Assembly: GCF_004118855.1 (NCBI RefSeq)
Contig: NZ_PDKF01000005.1
Span: 124,001-188,000 of the forward strand
Source: Arcobacter sp. CECT 8983
Lineage (GTDB): Bacteria > Campylobacterota > Campylobacteria > Campylobacterales > Arcobacteraceae
Length of the DNA stretch: 64,000 nucleotides
Reading direction: 5' to 3'
The position numbers and the translations under genes are program-made. The notes under the pieces were generated by a model. It was not told the origin of the DNA, ran no database searches, and was given only the letters and a program-made list of their open reading frames with translations. Position 1 is the stretch's first letter, and each line of letters opens with the position of its first letter. Of the stretch, positions 18,985 to 28,098 are shown piece by piece.

Positions 18985-20094
18985 ATGATGACTAAAAAAG
19001 GAATCCTGTTTACAGGTAAAATGACAAAGACAATTTTAACTTCAACTTTAGCACTAGGGATGCTTGTAAATGTTGTAACTGCAAAAGAGGTTAGTTTTAA
19101 AGGAAAAACTATTGAGTGGATTATGCCCTTTAAAGCTGGAGGGGGAACAGATAAATGGGGAAGATTTTATGCACCCTTATTATCTGAAGCATTACCAGGA
19201 AAACCAACTGTAGTTATCAAAAATATGCCAGGTGGTGGTTCAACTAAAGGAGCAAACTTTTTTGCTAAAAGAGCTTCTAAAGATGGTTTAACTATTTTAG
19301 GAACTTCAGGTTCTACTCAATTTCCTTATCTTTTAGATGATAAAAGAGTTAGATATGATTATGATAAATGGGAAGTTGTTTTAGCTTCACCAACTGGTGG
19401 TGTTGTTTATGTATCATCTAAATTAGGAGTTAATAGTATTAATGATTTGAATAAGCTTAAATCTCAAGAATTAAAGTTTGGTTCACAAGGTGCAACTTCT
19501 CTTGATTTAATACCACTTTTAGCATTTGATATTTTAGGTTTGGATGTTCAACCAATATTTGGTATGAAAGGTAGAAAGTCAGGAAGATTAGCGTTTTTAA
19601 GAGGTGAAACAAATATTGACTATCAAACAAGTACTTCATATATAAAAAATGTATTGCCAGCACAAAAAGAAGGTAGAGCTGTTCCTTTATTTGCATGGGG
19701 AACATTAGATGATAATGGTAATTTACAAAGAGATCCAACTTTCCCTAATTTACCACATTTTGGTGAAGTTTATGAAACCCTTTATGGGAAAAAGCCAGAC
19801 GGTAAAGCTTTTAAAGCTTGGAAAACTTTCTTTACTGCTGGATTCTCTTCTCAAAAAATGATTTTCCTTCCAAAAGGAGTATCATCTGATGTTATAGAAA
19901 CTTATGAAAATGCTGCGAAGAAAATTCTTGAAAATGATGATTTTAAGAAATTAAAAACACAAAATCTTGGTTTATATGAACAAGTTGTAGGTAAAAAAGC
20001 AGACAACTTAAAACAATTAGGAACAAAAGTTAGTAAAGATGATAAAGAATGGGTTAAACAGTGGTTAACTAAAAAGTATAATGTTAGATTTTAA
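18985..20094 (+). CDS. tctC: Tripartite tricarboxylate transporter substrate-binding protein, TctC/Bug family
   Basis: 369 residues. The N-terminus is long (two adjacent ATGs at 18985 and 18988 behind AAGGA); a signal peptide of MTKTILTSTLALGMLVNVVTA character would be removed after about residue 33. The mature part begins with the TctC pattern (VSFKGKTIEWIMPFKAGGGTDKWGRFYAPLL, shown in parts), then NMPGGGSTKGANFFA. The family gives high-affinity periplasmic capture of carboxylates such as citrate or tricarballylate for TctAB. It has its own operator upstream and a terminator downstream. A second, divergent TctC lies at 28858-29820. Confidence 0.93.
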   Translation: MMTKKGILFTGKMTKTILTSTLALGMLVNVVTAKEVSFKGKTIEWIMPFKAGGGTDKWGRFYAPLLSEALPGKPTVVIKNMPGGGSTKGANFFAKRASKDGLTILGTSGSTQFPYLLDDKRVRYDYDKWEVVLASPTGGVVYVSSKLGVNSINDLNKLKSQELKFGSQGATSLDLIPLLAFDILGLDVQPIFGMKGRKSGRLAFLRGETNIDYQTSTSYIKNVLPAQKEGRAVPLFAWGTLDDNGNLQRDPTFPNLPHFGEVYETLYGKKPDGKAFKAWKTFFTAGFSSQKMIFLPKGVSSDVIETYENAAKKILENDDFKKLKTQNLGLYEQVVGKKADNLKQLGTKVSKDDKEWVKQWLTKKYNVRF

Positions 20095-20095
20095 T

Positions 20096-20129
20096 TAATA
20101 AGACAAGGTCAAAAGACTTTGTCCTATTA
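20096..20129. terminator. Bidirectional terminator between tctC1 and the LysR gene
   Basis: TAATAAGACAAGGTC and GACTTTGTCCTATTA pair with two mismatches around AAAA. The hairpin lies between convergent genes, overlaps the LysR stop codon, and is followed by a T-rich tract on the plus strand. Confidence 0.7.
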
Positions 20130-21023
20130 AGCAAATTTTTTTATTTTTGCTTTTAACAATTCACAAAAAGCTTTGCTAGCAGGAGAAAGAGATCTTCCTT
20201 TGTATGTAACTATACCTAACATTCTACTCACTGTCGGATTATTTATTGGACGAGTTATTAAATCACTTTCTGGTCTTTTGAATTTTGCTAAAGATGGTAT
20301 TGCAGATACTCCCAAGTTTTTTTCAACTAAACCAATAAGTGCACTAAAATGATCAACTTCAATATCTCCTTTTATATAGCCAATTTGTTCTAAAAGTTCA
20401 TTTTCTAAAATACTCATTGTTCTACTTTTTGAACCAAGTTTGATAAAATTATAAGATTCAAAATCTTTCCAAGATATATTTTCTGCTTTTGCTAAAGGGT
20501 GTTTTTTATGGCAAACCATCTCAAAACAATCATTTATTAAAGGTTCAAATTCTAATTCAGGATCATCTTTATTATATTGTGCAATTGCAAATTCACACTC
20601 CCTTCTTAAGACTTTTATTACTGCTTCAGGACTGGAATCTTGACTAATTCTCAAACGAATATTTGGATTTTTTTTCTTAAAGTTATACACTATATCTGGT
20701 AAAATTGAATTTGCTATAGTCATATTTGTTGTAAGGGAAATAGATCCTGTTCTTGTTTTAATTAATTCCTGAACGTCATCTATTGATTTATTAAATTCGT
20801 CTAACATTCGTCTAGCTTCTAAAATAAACTCTTCCCCAACAATACTTACACTTATTTTTCTTGTGGTTCTATCTAATAGCCTAGCACCTAAGGTTTCTTC
20901 AAGCTTCTTTATTCTTCTTGATAAAGCAGGTTGTGTTATACCTAATTCATTTGCTGCTCTATTAAAACTTTCAAAATCTGCAACTGCTATAAAAGCTTCT
21001 AAATCATCAATTGTTATCTTCAT
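20127..21023 (-). CDS. LysR-family transcriptional regulator
   Basis: 298 residues. The N-terminal winged helix (MKITIDDLEAFIAVADFES, then NELGITQPALSRRIKKLEE) is classic LysR and is followed by a periplasmic-binding-like effector domain (~90-295). It is divergent from tcuA with a 108-bp shared region, the standard arrangement for a LysR activator of the adjacent operon. In other bacteria tcuABC is controlled by the LysR-type TcuR. This gene is probably the functional equivalent, sensing the substrate or cis-aconitate. The cluster also carries TctD/TctE, so two layers of control seem likely. Confidence 0.9.
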   Translation of the reverse strand: MKITIDDLEAFIAVADFESFNRAANELGITQPALSRRIKKLEETLGARLLDRTTRKISVSIVGEEFILEARRMLDEFNKSIDDVQELIKTRTGSISLTTNMTIANSILPDIVYNFKKKNPNIRLRISQDSSPEAVIKVLRRECEFAIAQYNKDDPELEFEPLINDCFEMVCHKKHPLAKAENISWKDFESYNFIKLGSKSRTMSILENELLEQIGYIKGDIEVDHFSALIGLVEKNLGVSAIPSLAKFKRPESDLITRPINNPTVSRMLGIVTYKGRSLSPASKAFCELLKAKIKKFA

Positions 21024-21061
21024 ATCAAACCTTATTTATGCAAAATTATTATTAATCTATA

Positions 21062-21087
21062 ATATATATGAATTTGACTTATATATA
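21062..21087. promoter_or_regulatory. AT-rich inverted repeat in the LysR/tcuA divergent region
   Basis: ATATATAT and TATATATA arms flank a ~10-nt spacer (TGAATTTGACTT region). This is a reasonable LysR-type binding site by position, but the low complexity of the arms makes chance likely. A TATAAT-like box lies at its left edge. Confidence 0.3.
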
Positions 21088-21131
21088 GCTTTAAGCTAAA
21101 ATTCTAAAATAAAAAATTTTAAGGAGACTCT

Positions 21132-22502
21132 ATGAAAAAAATCATAGTAATAGGTGGTGGAAATGCAGCTTTATGTGCAGCTATTACAGCAGCCCAAGAG
21201 GGTGCGGAAGTAACACTACTTGAATCTTCACCAAAACTTTGGAGAGGTGGAAACTCACAACACACAAGAAATATGAGGGTTTATCATCCTAAACCAACTA
21301 CTACTTTAGTAGAAAGTTATCCTTTTGAAGAATATTATGAAGATTTATTAAAAGTTACAAAGGGTGAAACCAATGAAGAATTAGCTACTTTGGCAATAAA
21401 AAGTTCAATTGATTTATATTATTGGATGGAAAAAAATGGAATAAATTTTCAACCTAGTTTAAAAGGGACATTAAGCTTATCAAGAACTAATGCTTTTTTC
21501 CTAGGTGGAGGGAAAACCTTAATAAATAGGGAATATCAAATAGCAGAAGACTTAGGTATAAAAGTTTTATATGAACATGAAGTTTTAAATGTGAATTTGA
21601 AAGATAATAGTGTAGAGTCTTTAGATGTTGTTTCTCCTTCAGGAAAATTAAAACTTACAGCAGATGCTTATGTTGCAGCTAGTGGAGGTTTTGAATCAAA
21701 TAGAGATTGGTTAAGAGAAGCTTGGGGAGAACAATCAAAGAACTATTTAATTAGAGGTACAAAATTTAATCAAGGAAAAGTTTTAAAATCTTTACTTAGT
21801 CAAGGGGTGCAAAAAGTTGGAAAAGAGGAACAAGGTCATGCTGTTGCAGTTGATGGAAGAGCCCCTTTATATGATGGAGGAATTGTAACAAGACTTGATT
21901 GTGTTCCTTTTGGAATTGTTTTAAATGACGAGGGCAATAGATTTTATGATGAAGGTGAAGATTTTTGGCCAAAAAGATATGCTATTTGGGGAAGATTAGT
22001 AGCTTCTCAACCAAACCAAGTTGGACATGTAATTATTGATAGTAAAAGTTTTGACCTTTTTATGCCTTCAGTTTTTGAACCTACAAAAGCAAACTCTATT
22101 GAAGAATTAGCACAAAAACTTTCTCTTCCTGTGGAAGAAGTTATCAAAACAATAGATGAATTTAATGCTGCCGTTGTTGAGGGAGACTTTGATTTAACAA
22201 AGCTTGATAATTGTAAAACAGAAGGTTTAGAAGTAAATAAAACTCACTGGGCTAGAAGAATTGATACTCCTCCTTATTATGGTTATACATTAAGACCTGG
22301 AGTTACTTTTACTTATCTTGGTGTAAAAATTGATAAAGATGCAAGAGTGTATATGGAAGATGGAAAACCAATGACTAACCTATTTGCAACAGGAGAAATG
22401 GTTGCAGGAAATATTTTAAGCCAAGGTTATTTAGCAGGAATAGGAATGACTATTGGGGGAGTTTTTGGAAGAATTGCAGGTAAAGGAGCAGCAAATGTTT
22501 AG
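21132..22502 (+). CDS. tcuA: FAD-dependent tricarballylate dehydrogenase TcuA
   Basis: 456 residues, the usual TcuA length. The N-terminal FAD-binding motif is IIVIGGGNAALCAAITAAQ with the acidic end of strand 2 in VTLLESS. A conserved early RGGNSQHTRNMRVYH stretch follows, and the C-terminus is the flavoprotein pattern TNLFATGEMVAGNILSQGY...GIGMTIGGVFGRIAG. TcuA oxidises tricarballylate (propane-1,2,3-tricarboxylate) to cis-aconitate. It starts behind AAGGAG and overlaps tcuB by 8 bp. The assignment to tricarballylate itself rests on family plus context; a related fumarate-reductase-like activity on another acid is possible. Confidence 0.88.
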   Translation: MKKIIVIGGGNAALCAAITAAQEGAEVTLLESSPKLWRGGNSQHTRNMRVYHPKPTTTLVESYPFEEYYEDLLKVTKGETNEELATLAIKSSIDLYYWMEKNGINFQPSLKGTLSLSRTNAFFLGGGKTLINREYQIAEDLGIKVLYEHEVLNVNLKDNSVESLDVVSPSGKLKLTADAYVAASGGFESNRDWLREAWGEQSKNYLIRGTKFNQGKVLKSLLSQGVQKVGKEEQGHAVAVDGRAPLYDGGIVTRLDCVPFGIVLNDEGNRFYDEGEDFWPKRYAIWGRLVASQPNQVGHVIIDSKSFDLFMPSVFEPTKANSIEELAQKLSLPVEEVIKTIDEFNAAVVEGDFDLTKLDNCKTEGLEVNKTHWARRIDTPPYYGYTLRPGVTFTYLGVKIDKDARVYMEDGKPMTNLFATGEMVAGNILSQGYLAGIGMTIGGVFGRIAGKGAANV

Positions 22503-23613
22503 TAATGAAGATAGTATATTAAGATTAAAAGATGCAAGTAGAGCTATGGAAATATGTAATGCCTGTAGGTATTGTGAAACTTTATGTCCTGTATTTCCTC
22601 AAATAACACAGTTTAGAACTTTTGACAAACCAACATTAAATTATTTATCAAATTTATGTCATAACTGTAAAGGTTGTTTTCATGGGTGTCAATATGCACC
22701 ACCACATGAATTTGATTTAAATATACCAAAAACATTTTCAGAACTTAGAGTTGATTCATATATTCAATATGCATTTCCAAATATTTTAGGTAAATTATTT
22801 GCAAAAAATGGAACAGTTGTAAGTATATTAATTGCAGTTTGTATAGGGCTATTGTTTATTGCAGGAGCATATTTTAACAGTGCAGATTCACTGTTTACAG
22901 CTTATGATGGGAAAGGATCTTTTTTTAAAGTAATTCCATATGAAATTATGACTTTAGTTTCAGGACTTATTTGTTTGCATGTTGTAATTGCCTTTATTGT
23001 AGGATTTAGAAGATTTTGGACTGAAAATGGTGATAAGATGTCTGAATTAGCCGATTTATCACTTTGGAAATATGCAATGGGTGCAGCAGCAACTTTAAAA
23101 CATCTTGATGGTGGAGATAATGGTCATGGGTGTAATCATATTGATGATAGATTTGGACACTCAAGAAAATGGTTTCATCATGGAGTTATGTATGGATTTA
23201 TCTTAACATTGATTTCTACAACACTTGCTGCTATTTATCATCACTTTTTAGGGCTTCATGCTCCTTATGATTTTGATTCATTAGTAGTTATAACAGGAAC
23301 TTTAGGTGGTATATTAATGGTAATAGGATGTATTGGTTTAACATACATTAAAATTAAAGCTGATCCAGTACCAATATCACAAAAACTTCTTGGAATGGAT
23401 TACTCTTTTATTGCAATGTTAGCTTTAGTTAATATTACTGGTTTACTATTATTGATATTTAGAGATGGAGTATGGATGCCTTCATTATTATGTATCCACT
23501 TAGGTTTTGTTTTAGCATTCTTTTTAATGATGCCATATTGTAAATTTGTACACTTATTATATAGATTAGGTGCCTTACTTAAATATGCAAAATATGTAAA
23601 GAATAATTCTTAA
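22495..23613 (+). CDS. tcuB: TcuB, iron-sulfur/haem membrane electron acceptor for TcuA
   Basis: 372 residues from the ATG at 22495, chosen because AGGAG precedes it and it overlaps tcuA by 8 bp. Two 4Fe-4S cysteine clusters lie at the N-terminus (CNACRYCETLCP and CHNCKGCFHGC). They are followed by about six membrane helices with several conserved His residues (HVVIAF, KWFHHGVMYGF, YHHFLGLH). TcuB re-oxidises the reduced FAD of TcuA and passes electrons to the quinone pool. The pair has no TcuC carrier beside it; uptake appears to be handled by the TctABC-type transporter instead. Confidence 0.9.
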   Translation: MFSNEDSILRLKDASRAMEICNACRYCETLCPVFPQITQFRTFDKPTLNYLSNLCHNCKGCFHGCQYAPPHEFDLNIPKTFSELRVDSYIQYAFPNILGKLFAKNGTVVSILIAVCIGLLFIAGAYFNSADSLFTAYDGKGSFFKVIPYEIMTLVSGLICLHVVIAFIVGFRRFWTENGDKMSELADLSLWKYAMGAAATLKHLDGGDNGHGCNHIDDRFGHSRKWFHHGVMYGFILTLISTTLAAIYHHFLGLHAPYDFDSLVVITGTLGGILMVIGCIGLTYIKIKADPVPISQKLLGMDYSFIAMLALVNITGLLLLIFRDGVWMPSLLCIHLGFVLAFFLMMPYCKFVHLLYRLGALLKYAKYVKNNS

Positions 23614-23635
23614 ATACAAAAATAACTACACTTTG

Positions 23636-23670
23636 AAGCTAGGTTTTAGATTTTAAAGCCTAGCTTTTTT
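23636..23670 (+). terminator. Intrinsic terminator after tcuAB
   Basis: AAGCTAGG (23636-23643) pairs with CCTAGCTT (23659-23666), followed by a T run. It separates tcuAB from the esterase gene, which then has its own operator. Confidence 0.85.
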
Positions 23671-23690
23671 ATTATAAAAAGCCTTCTACT

Positions 23691-23707
23691 TGCAAGTTTC
23701 ATGCCAG
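23691..23707 (+). promoter_or_regulatory. Putative TctD operator, site C (upstream of esterase)
   Basis: TGCAAG-TTTCA-TGCCAG continued by AATACAATGCTAATCTT, with an AATAAAAT box about 20 nt beyond. It lies 44 bp before the esterase start. Confidence 0.7.
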
Positions 23708-23751
23708 AATACAATGCTAATCTTTAATAAAATTCTTAGGAGGAAATTAAG

Positions 23752-24864
23752 ATGATAAAGATGATATTTTTAACTTTTTTATTAGTTTTTTTTAATATTC
23801 AATTACTTGGAAAAGAAAAACAAAGTTCATATTTAGAATATAAAAGTGAAGTCTTTTATGTTGGTGGAAAGTATGTGAAACAAGATAATAGTAAAACATT
23901 AATGACGGGTCAAATGTATGTTGAAAAATGGACACCTAAAGAAATAAAACATAAATATCCACTCGTTTTAATACATGGAGCTGCCCAAACAGCTGTAAAT
24001 TGGATTACAACTCCAGATGGCAGACCAGGATGGGCAAATTATTTTGTGAAAAATGGTTATATTGTATATATGGTTGACCAACCTTCAAGAGGAAGATCAG
24101 CTTGGCATCCTAATATAGACAAAGAGTTTAGAATGTTTAATGCAGAAATTTTAGAAAAGAAGTTTACAGCAGCTGAACAATTTAAAAATCAATGGCCACA
24201 AGCTTATAAACATACACAATGGCCAGGGACAGGAAGACAAGGTGACGAAATATTTGATCAATTTTATGCAAGTCAAGTTGAATCACTAAAATCACATGTT
24301 GAAAGTAGCAATCTAGTTAAAAATGCAGGAGCTGCATTACTAGATAAAATAGGACCAGCTATTTTAATTACCCACTCTCAATCAGGACCTTTTGGATGGC
24401 TTATAACTGATGCAAGACCAGATCTTGTAAAAGGTATAGTAACTATAGAACCAAGTGGACCACCAATTAAGAATAAAAAAGGAAAAGATAGTATGACATG
24501 GGGAGTTACAGTAGTACCTATGACATATGAACCTACTATTTCTAATCCAAAACATCTAGAAGTAGTACAAGAAACAAAAGCACAAGGAAAAAATTTAGTT
24601 AAATGTTGGAAACAAAAAGAACCAGCAAAACAACTTGTAAATCTTAAAGATAAAAACATATTGTTTTTAATTAGTGAATCATCATACCATGCACCATATG
24701 ATCATTGTACTTCAAATTGGCTTACTCAAGCAGGAGTGAAAAATGATTTAGTAAGACTTGAAGATGTAAATATAAAAGGTAATGGACATATGCTTATGCT
24801 TGAAAAAAACAATATTGAAATTGCTAAGTTTATTGACAATTGGATGAAAAAAAGTATCAAATAA
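23752..24864 (+). CDS. Exported alpha/beta-hydrolase (esterase 713-like)
   Basis: 370 residues with a hydrophobic signal peptide (~1-20) and a very strong AGGAGG ribosome site. The alpha/beta-hydrolase features are the oxyanion-strand LVLIHGAAQTAVNW, the nucleophile elbow THSQSGPFGW (Ser of H-S-Q-S-G) and a C-terminal catalytic His in GNGHMLML; the acid is probably Glu in LISESSYH. The HSQSG elbow and long insertion resemble the bacterial esterase 713 group. It carries the same operator as the transporter genes, so I infer it acts in the periplasm on an ester whose acid part is imported here. The substrate is unknown. Confidence 0.82.
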   Translation: MIKMIFLTFLLVFFNIQLLGKEKQSSYLEYKSEVFYVGGKYVKQDNSKTLMTGQMYVEKWTPKEIKHKYPLVLIHGAAQTAVNWITTPDGRPGWANYFVKNGYIVYMVDQPSRGRSAWHPNIDKEFRMFNAEILEKKFTAAEQFKNQWPQAYKHTQWPGTGRQGDEIFDQFYASQVESLKSHVESSNLVKNAGAALLDKIGPAILITHSQSGPFGWLITDARPDLVKGIVTIEPSGPPIKNKKGKDSMTWGVTVVPMTYEPTISNPKHLEVVQETKAQGKNLVKCWKQKEPAKQLVNLKDKNILFLISESSYHAPYDHCTSNWLTQAGVKNDLVRLEDVNIKGNGHMLMLEKNNIEIAKFIDNWMKKSIK

Positions 24865-24884
24865 TTTCACTACACTCTTCAATT

Positions 24885-24920
24885 AAAAAGTTACCTTATT
24901 CTAAAAGGTAGCTTTTTTTA
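24885..24920 (+). terminator. Intrinsic terminator after the esterase gene
   Basis: AAAAAGTTACCTT (24885-24897) pairs with AAGGTAGCTTTTT (one G-U pair), followed by more T residues. Confidence 0.85.
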
Positions 24921-24955
24921 TTTCCACAAATTTTAATATTACTTTTTACAAAAAA

Positions 24956-24972
24956 TGCAAGTTTCATGCCAG
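24956..24972 (+). promoter_or_regulatory. Putative TctD operator, site D (upstream of tctAB operon)
   Basis: TGCAAG-TTTCA-TGCCAG continued by CGTAGAATGTTAATCTT. A TAAAAT box lies 23 nt beyond, the same spacing as at site B. The start codon is 62 bp downstream. Confidence 0.7.
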
Positions 24973-25034
24973 CGTAGAATGTTAATCTTCTTTCATAAAA
25001 TGAGAAGTAATAGTACTTCGAGAAAGGATTTAAG

Positions 25035-27026
25035 ATGGCTTTTGAAACACTTATGAGTGCATTTACTGAACTAATGCAAGTTCAGCATATGATCTATCTA
25101 CTTGGTGGAGTGTTTTTAGGAATTTTAGTTGGTATTTTACCAGGATTAGGAGGTATTGTAGGTTTTTCTATAATGTTACCTTTTCTTTATGGTATGGATC
25201 AAACTTCAGCACTAGCAATGTTAATTGGTATGGTTGCGGTTATTCCAACTTCAGATACTTTTACTTCAGTTCTTATGGGAATTCCAGGTTCTTCTGCCTC
25301 TCAAGCAACAGTTCTTGATGGATACCCAATGTCAAAAAGAGGTGAGGCAGCAAGGGCACTTGGAGCTGCATTTTCTGCTTCATTAATAGGAGGTCTTTTA
25401 GGTGCTTTAATTTTATCAGCATTCATAATTTTTGCAAGAGATTTAATTTTAAAACTTGGTTCTGCTGAACTATTTATTTTAGGTATTTTTGGACTTAGCA
25501 TGGTTGGAGTTTTAAGTGGTAAGTCTTTATATAAAGGTTTTATTGCTGCTGCAGTAGGGCTTCTTTTAGGTTCTATTGGTTCAGCACCAGCTACTGGTGA
25601 ATTTAGAATGACACTAGATAGTTACTATTTATACGATGGAATTAAACTTGTAATCTTAGGACTTGGGATTTATGCAGTTCCTGAAATCATCTCTTTATTA
25701 GTTGAGAATAAAAAGATTTCAAAAGCTGAAAAACTTGGAGGAAGTTTTATTCAAGGTATTAAAGATATGTGGGTTTCAAGATGGATAGTAGCACGTTGTG
25801 CTCCAATTGGTGCCATGATTGGTGCTATTCCTGGTCTTGGAGGAAGTGTTGTTGACTGGATTGCTTATGGGCATGTTGTACAAACTTCAAAAGATAAGTC
25901 ACAGTTTGGTAAAGGTGATGTAAGAGGAGTTATTGCTCCAGAATCTGCAAATAATGCAAAAGAAGGTGGTGGTTTAGTTCCAACACTTTTATTTGGTATC
26001 CCTGGAAGTGGTTCTATGGCTGTATTCTTAGGTGGTCTTGTAATTCTTGGAATTGAACCAGGACCTGGAATGATTAATGAAAATTTAGAGGTTTCATATA
26101 TTATTATTTGGTCTTTAGCACTTGCAAATGTTGTTGGTACTGGAACTTGTATGTTGTTATCAAATAAAATTTCAAAAATAACAACTATTCCTTATGGATA
26201 TGTTGCTCCATTTATGTTAATGATTATTTTCTTTGCAGCACTTCAAGCAACAAGATCTTTAGAAGATTTAATGCTTTTAATAGCAATTGGTGCATTAGGA
26301 ACACTATTCAAATATTTTGATTGGCCAAGACCTGCACTACTTATTGGTTTTGTATTAGCAGGAACGATTGAAACATATTACTATCAAGCAGTTCAATTTT
26401 ACTCTTGGGAAATGATGGAAAGACCAGGTGTGATTATTTTATTAATATTCTTAGTTTCTTCTGTTTTAATTAGTGTTTATTTTAAAAACAAAGACTCAAA
26501 AAAAGAGAAAGAATTAAATATACAAAAGGAAGAAGAAAGTACACATCATTACTATTCATTTATTACAGGAGAATTGCTTTTTATTTGGCTTCTTATGGCA
26601 TTTGGTTTATTTGCATTGATTGATTCTTTTGACCTTCGATTTTTAGGTGGAATTTTCCCTATGGTTATAAGTTCATTACTTTTATTTTTTGGAATAATTT
26701 TATCAATTCAAATTACATCTAAAAAGAGACAAAAAGATATTTTATCTGTTGCTATTACTGAAAATGGACAACTTTCATCTACATGGACTAATATTTGGAA
26801 AAACTTTTTAATTCTTCCTATTTTCTTAGTAGGAACTTGGATTTTAGGTTTTATTCCTTCATTAGCAATTCTTTTTGTGATAATAATCAGAACAAAAATG
26901 AAAAGTTCTTGGTTGAAGATATTTGTTATTACTGCTATTGCAATAGGTTTTCTACTATTCATAAGCCACATTATGACACTTCATCTTCCAACAGGTTTAA
27001 TTTATGATACATTAATAGGAGCATAA
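25035..27026 (+). CDS. Tripartite tricarboxylate transporter permease, TctA-TctB fusion
   Basis: 663 residues. Residues ~1-490 are a complete TctA large permease with the two family repeats (GILPGLGGIVGFSIMLPF and IGAIPGLGGSVVDWIAYG) and the APESANNAKEGGGLVPTL loop. After a charged linker (KNKDSKKEKELNIQKEEE) the last ~150 residues hold four hydrophobic segments with the shape of TctB (FDLRFLGGIFPMVIS, then GFIPSLAILFVIII). TctA and TctB are normally separate genes; no separate tctB is present here. With TctC this makes a sodium-driven carboxylate importer in the inner membrane. It leads an operon with prpF-like, TSUP and tctC2. Confidence 0.9.
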   Translation: MAFETLMSAFTELMQVQHMIYLLGGVFLGILVGILPGLGGIVGFSIMLPFLYGMDQTSALAMLIGMVAVIPTSDTFTSVLMGIPGSSASQATVLDGYPMSKRGEAARALGAAFSASLIGGLLGALILSAFIIFARDLILKLGSAELFILGIFGLSMVGVLSGKSLYKGFIAAAVGLLLGSIGSAPATGEFRMTLDSYYLYDGIKLVILGLGIYAVPEIISLLVENKKISKAEKLGGSFIQGIKDMWVSRWIVARCAPIGAMIGAIPGLGGSVVDWIAYGHVVQTSKDKSQFGKGDVRGVIAPESANNAKEGGGLVPTLLFGIPGSGSMAVFLGGLVILGIEPGPGMINENLEVSYIIIWSLALANVVGTGTCMLLSNKISKITTIPYGYVAPFMLMIIFFAALQATRSLEDLMLLIAIGALGTLFKYFDWPRPALLIGFVLAGTIETYYYQAVQFYSWEMMERPGVIILLIFLVSSVLISVYFKNKDSKKEKELNIQKEEESTHHYYSFITGELLFIWLLMAFGLFALIDSFDLRFLGGIFPMVISSLLLFFGIILSIQITSKKRQKDILSVAITENGQLSSTWTNIWKNFLILPIFLVGTWILGFIPSLAILFVIIIRTKMKSSWLKIFVITAIAIGFLLFISHIMTLHLPTGLIYDTLIGA

Positions 27027-27027
27027 A

Positions 27028-28098
27028 ATGATGAATGATTTAAAAAGAATTAGTTGTATTTTATACAGATCAGGAACATCTAAAGGTGCATATTTTTTAG
27101 ATAATGACTTACCTAAAGATAAAGAAGAAAGACATGCATTAATTTTAAAGATTATGGGAAGCCCTGATATTAGGCAAATTGATGGAATAGGTGGAGCAAC
27201 TTCTGTAACAACCAAAGTTGCAATAATTTCTGTATCAAAAAGAGAAGGAATAGATTTAGATTATAAATTCATTCAACCAAGTATTGAAGAAGCAGTAGCT
27301 GATGATAAACCAACTTGTGGAAATATTCTCACAGCTGTTGGAGCATTTGGAATTGAAAGAGGATTAGTAGGTGTTGAAGATAGTCAAACAACAGTCAATG
27401 TATATGATGTAAATACAGGTGCTACTATCACTCAAGTAATCCAAACACCAAATAGAACAGTTCAATACCACGGAGATTTTGAAATTCCAGGAGTTCCAGG
27501 AAAAGCTTCTCCTATAGAAATGTTTTTTAAAAATATAACTGGTGGTAAAACAGGGCATTATCTTCCTACTGGAAATAAATATGATATTTTTGATGGTGTT
27601 AAAGCAACTTGTTTAGATATATCAATGCCAGTTATTTTTGTAAAAGCTGAAGATATGGGTTTAACAGGGTATGAAAGTCCAAATGAACTTGATTCAAAAG
27701 TAGAACTTTTTGAAAGAATAGAATCAATTAGAGAAGAGGCTTCAAAAAAAATGGGATTAGGAAGTGCAAAAGGAAATGTCATTCCAAAATTTGCAATTAT
27801 ATCAAAACCAAAAAATGAAGCAGATATAAATATTCGATATTTCACTCCAGCAACTGCTCACCCAGCTCTTGCAGTTAGTGCAGGATTTTGTGTAGCAACT
27901 GGTTCTTTTATAAAAGGAACTATTTTATATGAACTAAATCCTAAAGAATTAAAAGTAGGTGAACATCTTATCAAAATAGAAACACCATCAGGAACAATAG
28001 ATGTTGGAGTAAACTTTCCTACAACAAATATCAAAGATGTAGAAGGGAAAACAACAAGAACAGCACGCTTACTTATGGCAGGGGAAGTCTTTGTTTGA
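27028..28098 (+). CDS. PrpF-family isomerase (aconitate/methylaconitate isomerase-like)
   Basis: 356 residues. Diaminopimelate-epimerase-fold PrpF motifs are clear: RSGTSKGAYFLDNDLP at the start, GGATSVTTKVAII with the catalytic-type Lys, CGNILTAVGAFGIERGL with the catalytic-type Cys, and ATAHPALAVSAGFCVATG. Members interconvert double-bond isomers of tricarboxylates: 2-methylaconitate, trans/cis-aconitate, 4-oxalomesaconate. It follows tctAB by 1 bp. In this setting aconitate isomerase fits best, bringing trans-aconitate to cis-aconitate, the same product as TcuA. The exact substrate is inference. There is no prpB, prpC or acnD nearby to support a propionate role. Confidence 0.85.
   Translation: MMNDLKRISCILYRSGTSKGAYFLDNDLPKDKEERHALILKIMGSPDIRQIDGIGGATSVTTKVAIISVSKREGIDLDYKFIQPSIEEAVADDKPTCGNILTAVGAFGIERGLVGVEDSQTTVNVYDVNTGATITQVIQTPNRTVQYHGDFEIPGVPGKASPIEMFFKNITGGKTGHYLPTGNKYDIFDGVKATCLDISMPVIFVKAEDMGLTGYESPNELDSKVELFERIESIREEASKKMGLGSAKGNVIPKFAIISKPKNEADINIRYFTPATAHPALAVSAGFCVATGSFIKGTILYELNPKELKVGEHLIKIETPSGTIDVGVNFPTTNIKDVEGKTTRTARLLMAGEVFV

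Noticed and set aside
21039-21055. A seventh operator copy before tcuA (TGCAAA-ATTAT-TATTAA)
   Set aside because: The second half-site does not match TGMCAG; in such AT-rich DNA this is within chance. tcuAB is more likely under the adjacent LysR protein.
23752-24864. Fumonisin esterase (which releases tricarballylate)
   Set aside because: Known enzymes of that kind are type-B carboxylesterases; this is a shorter protein with an H-S-Q-S-G elbow of another family.
27028-28098. PrpF as part of the methylcitrate (propionate) pathway
   Set aside because: No prpB, prpC, prpD or acnD in the region; all neighbours concern tricarboxylate transport and oxidation.
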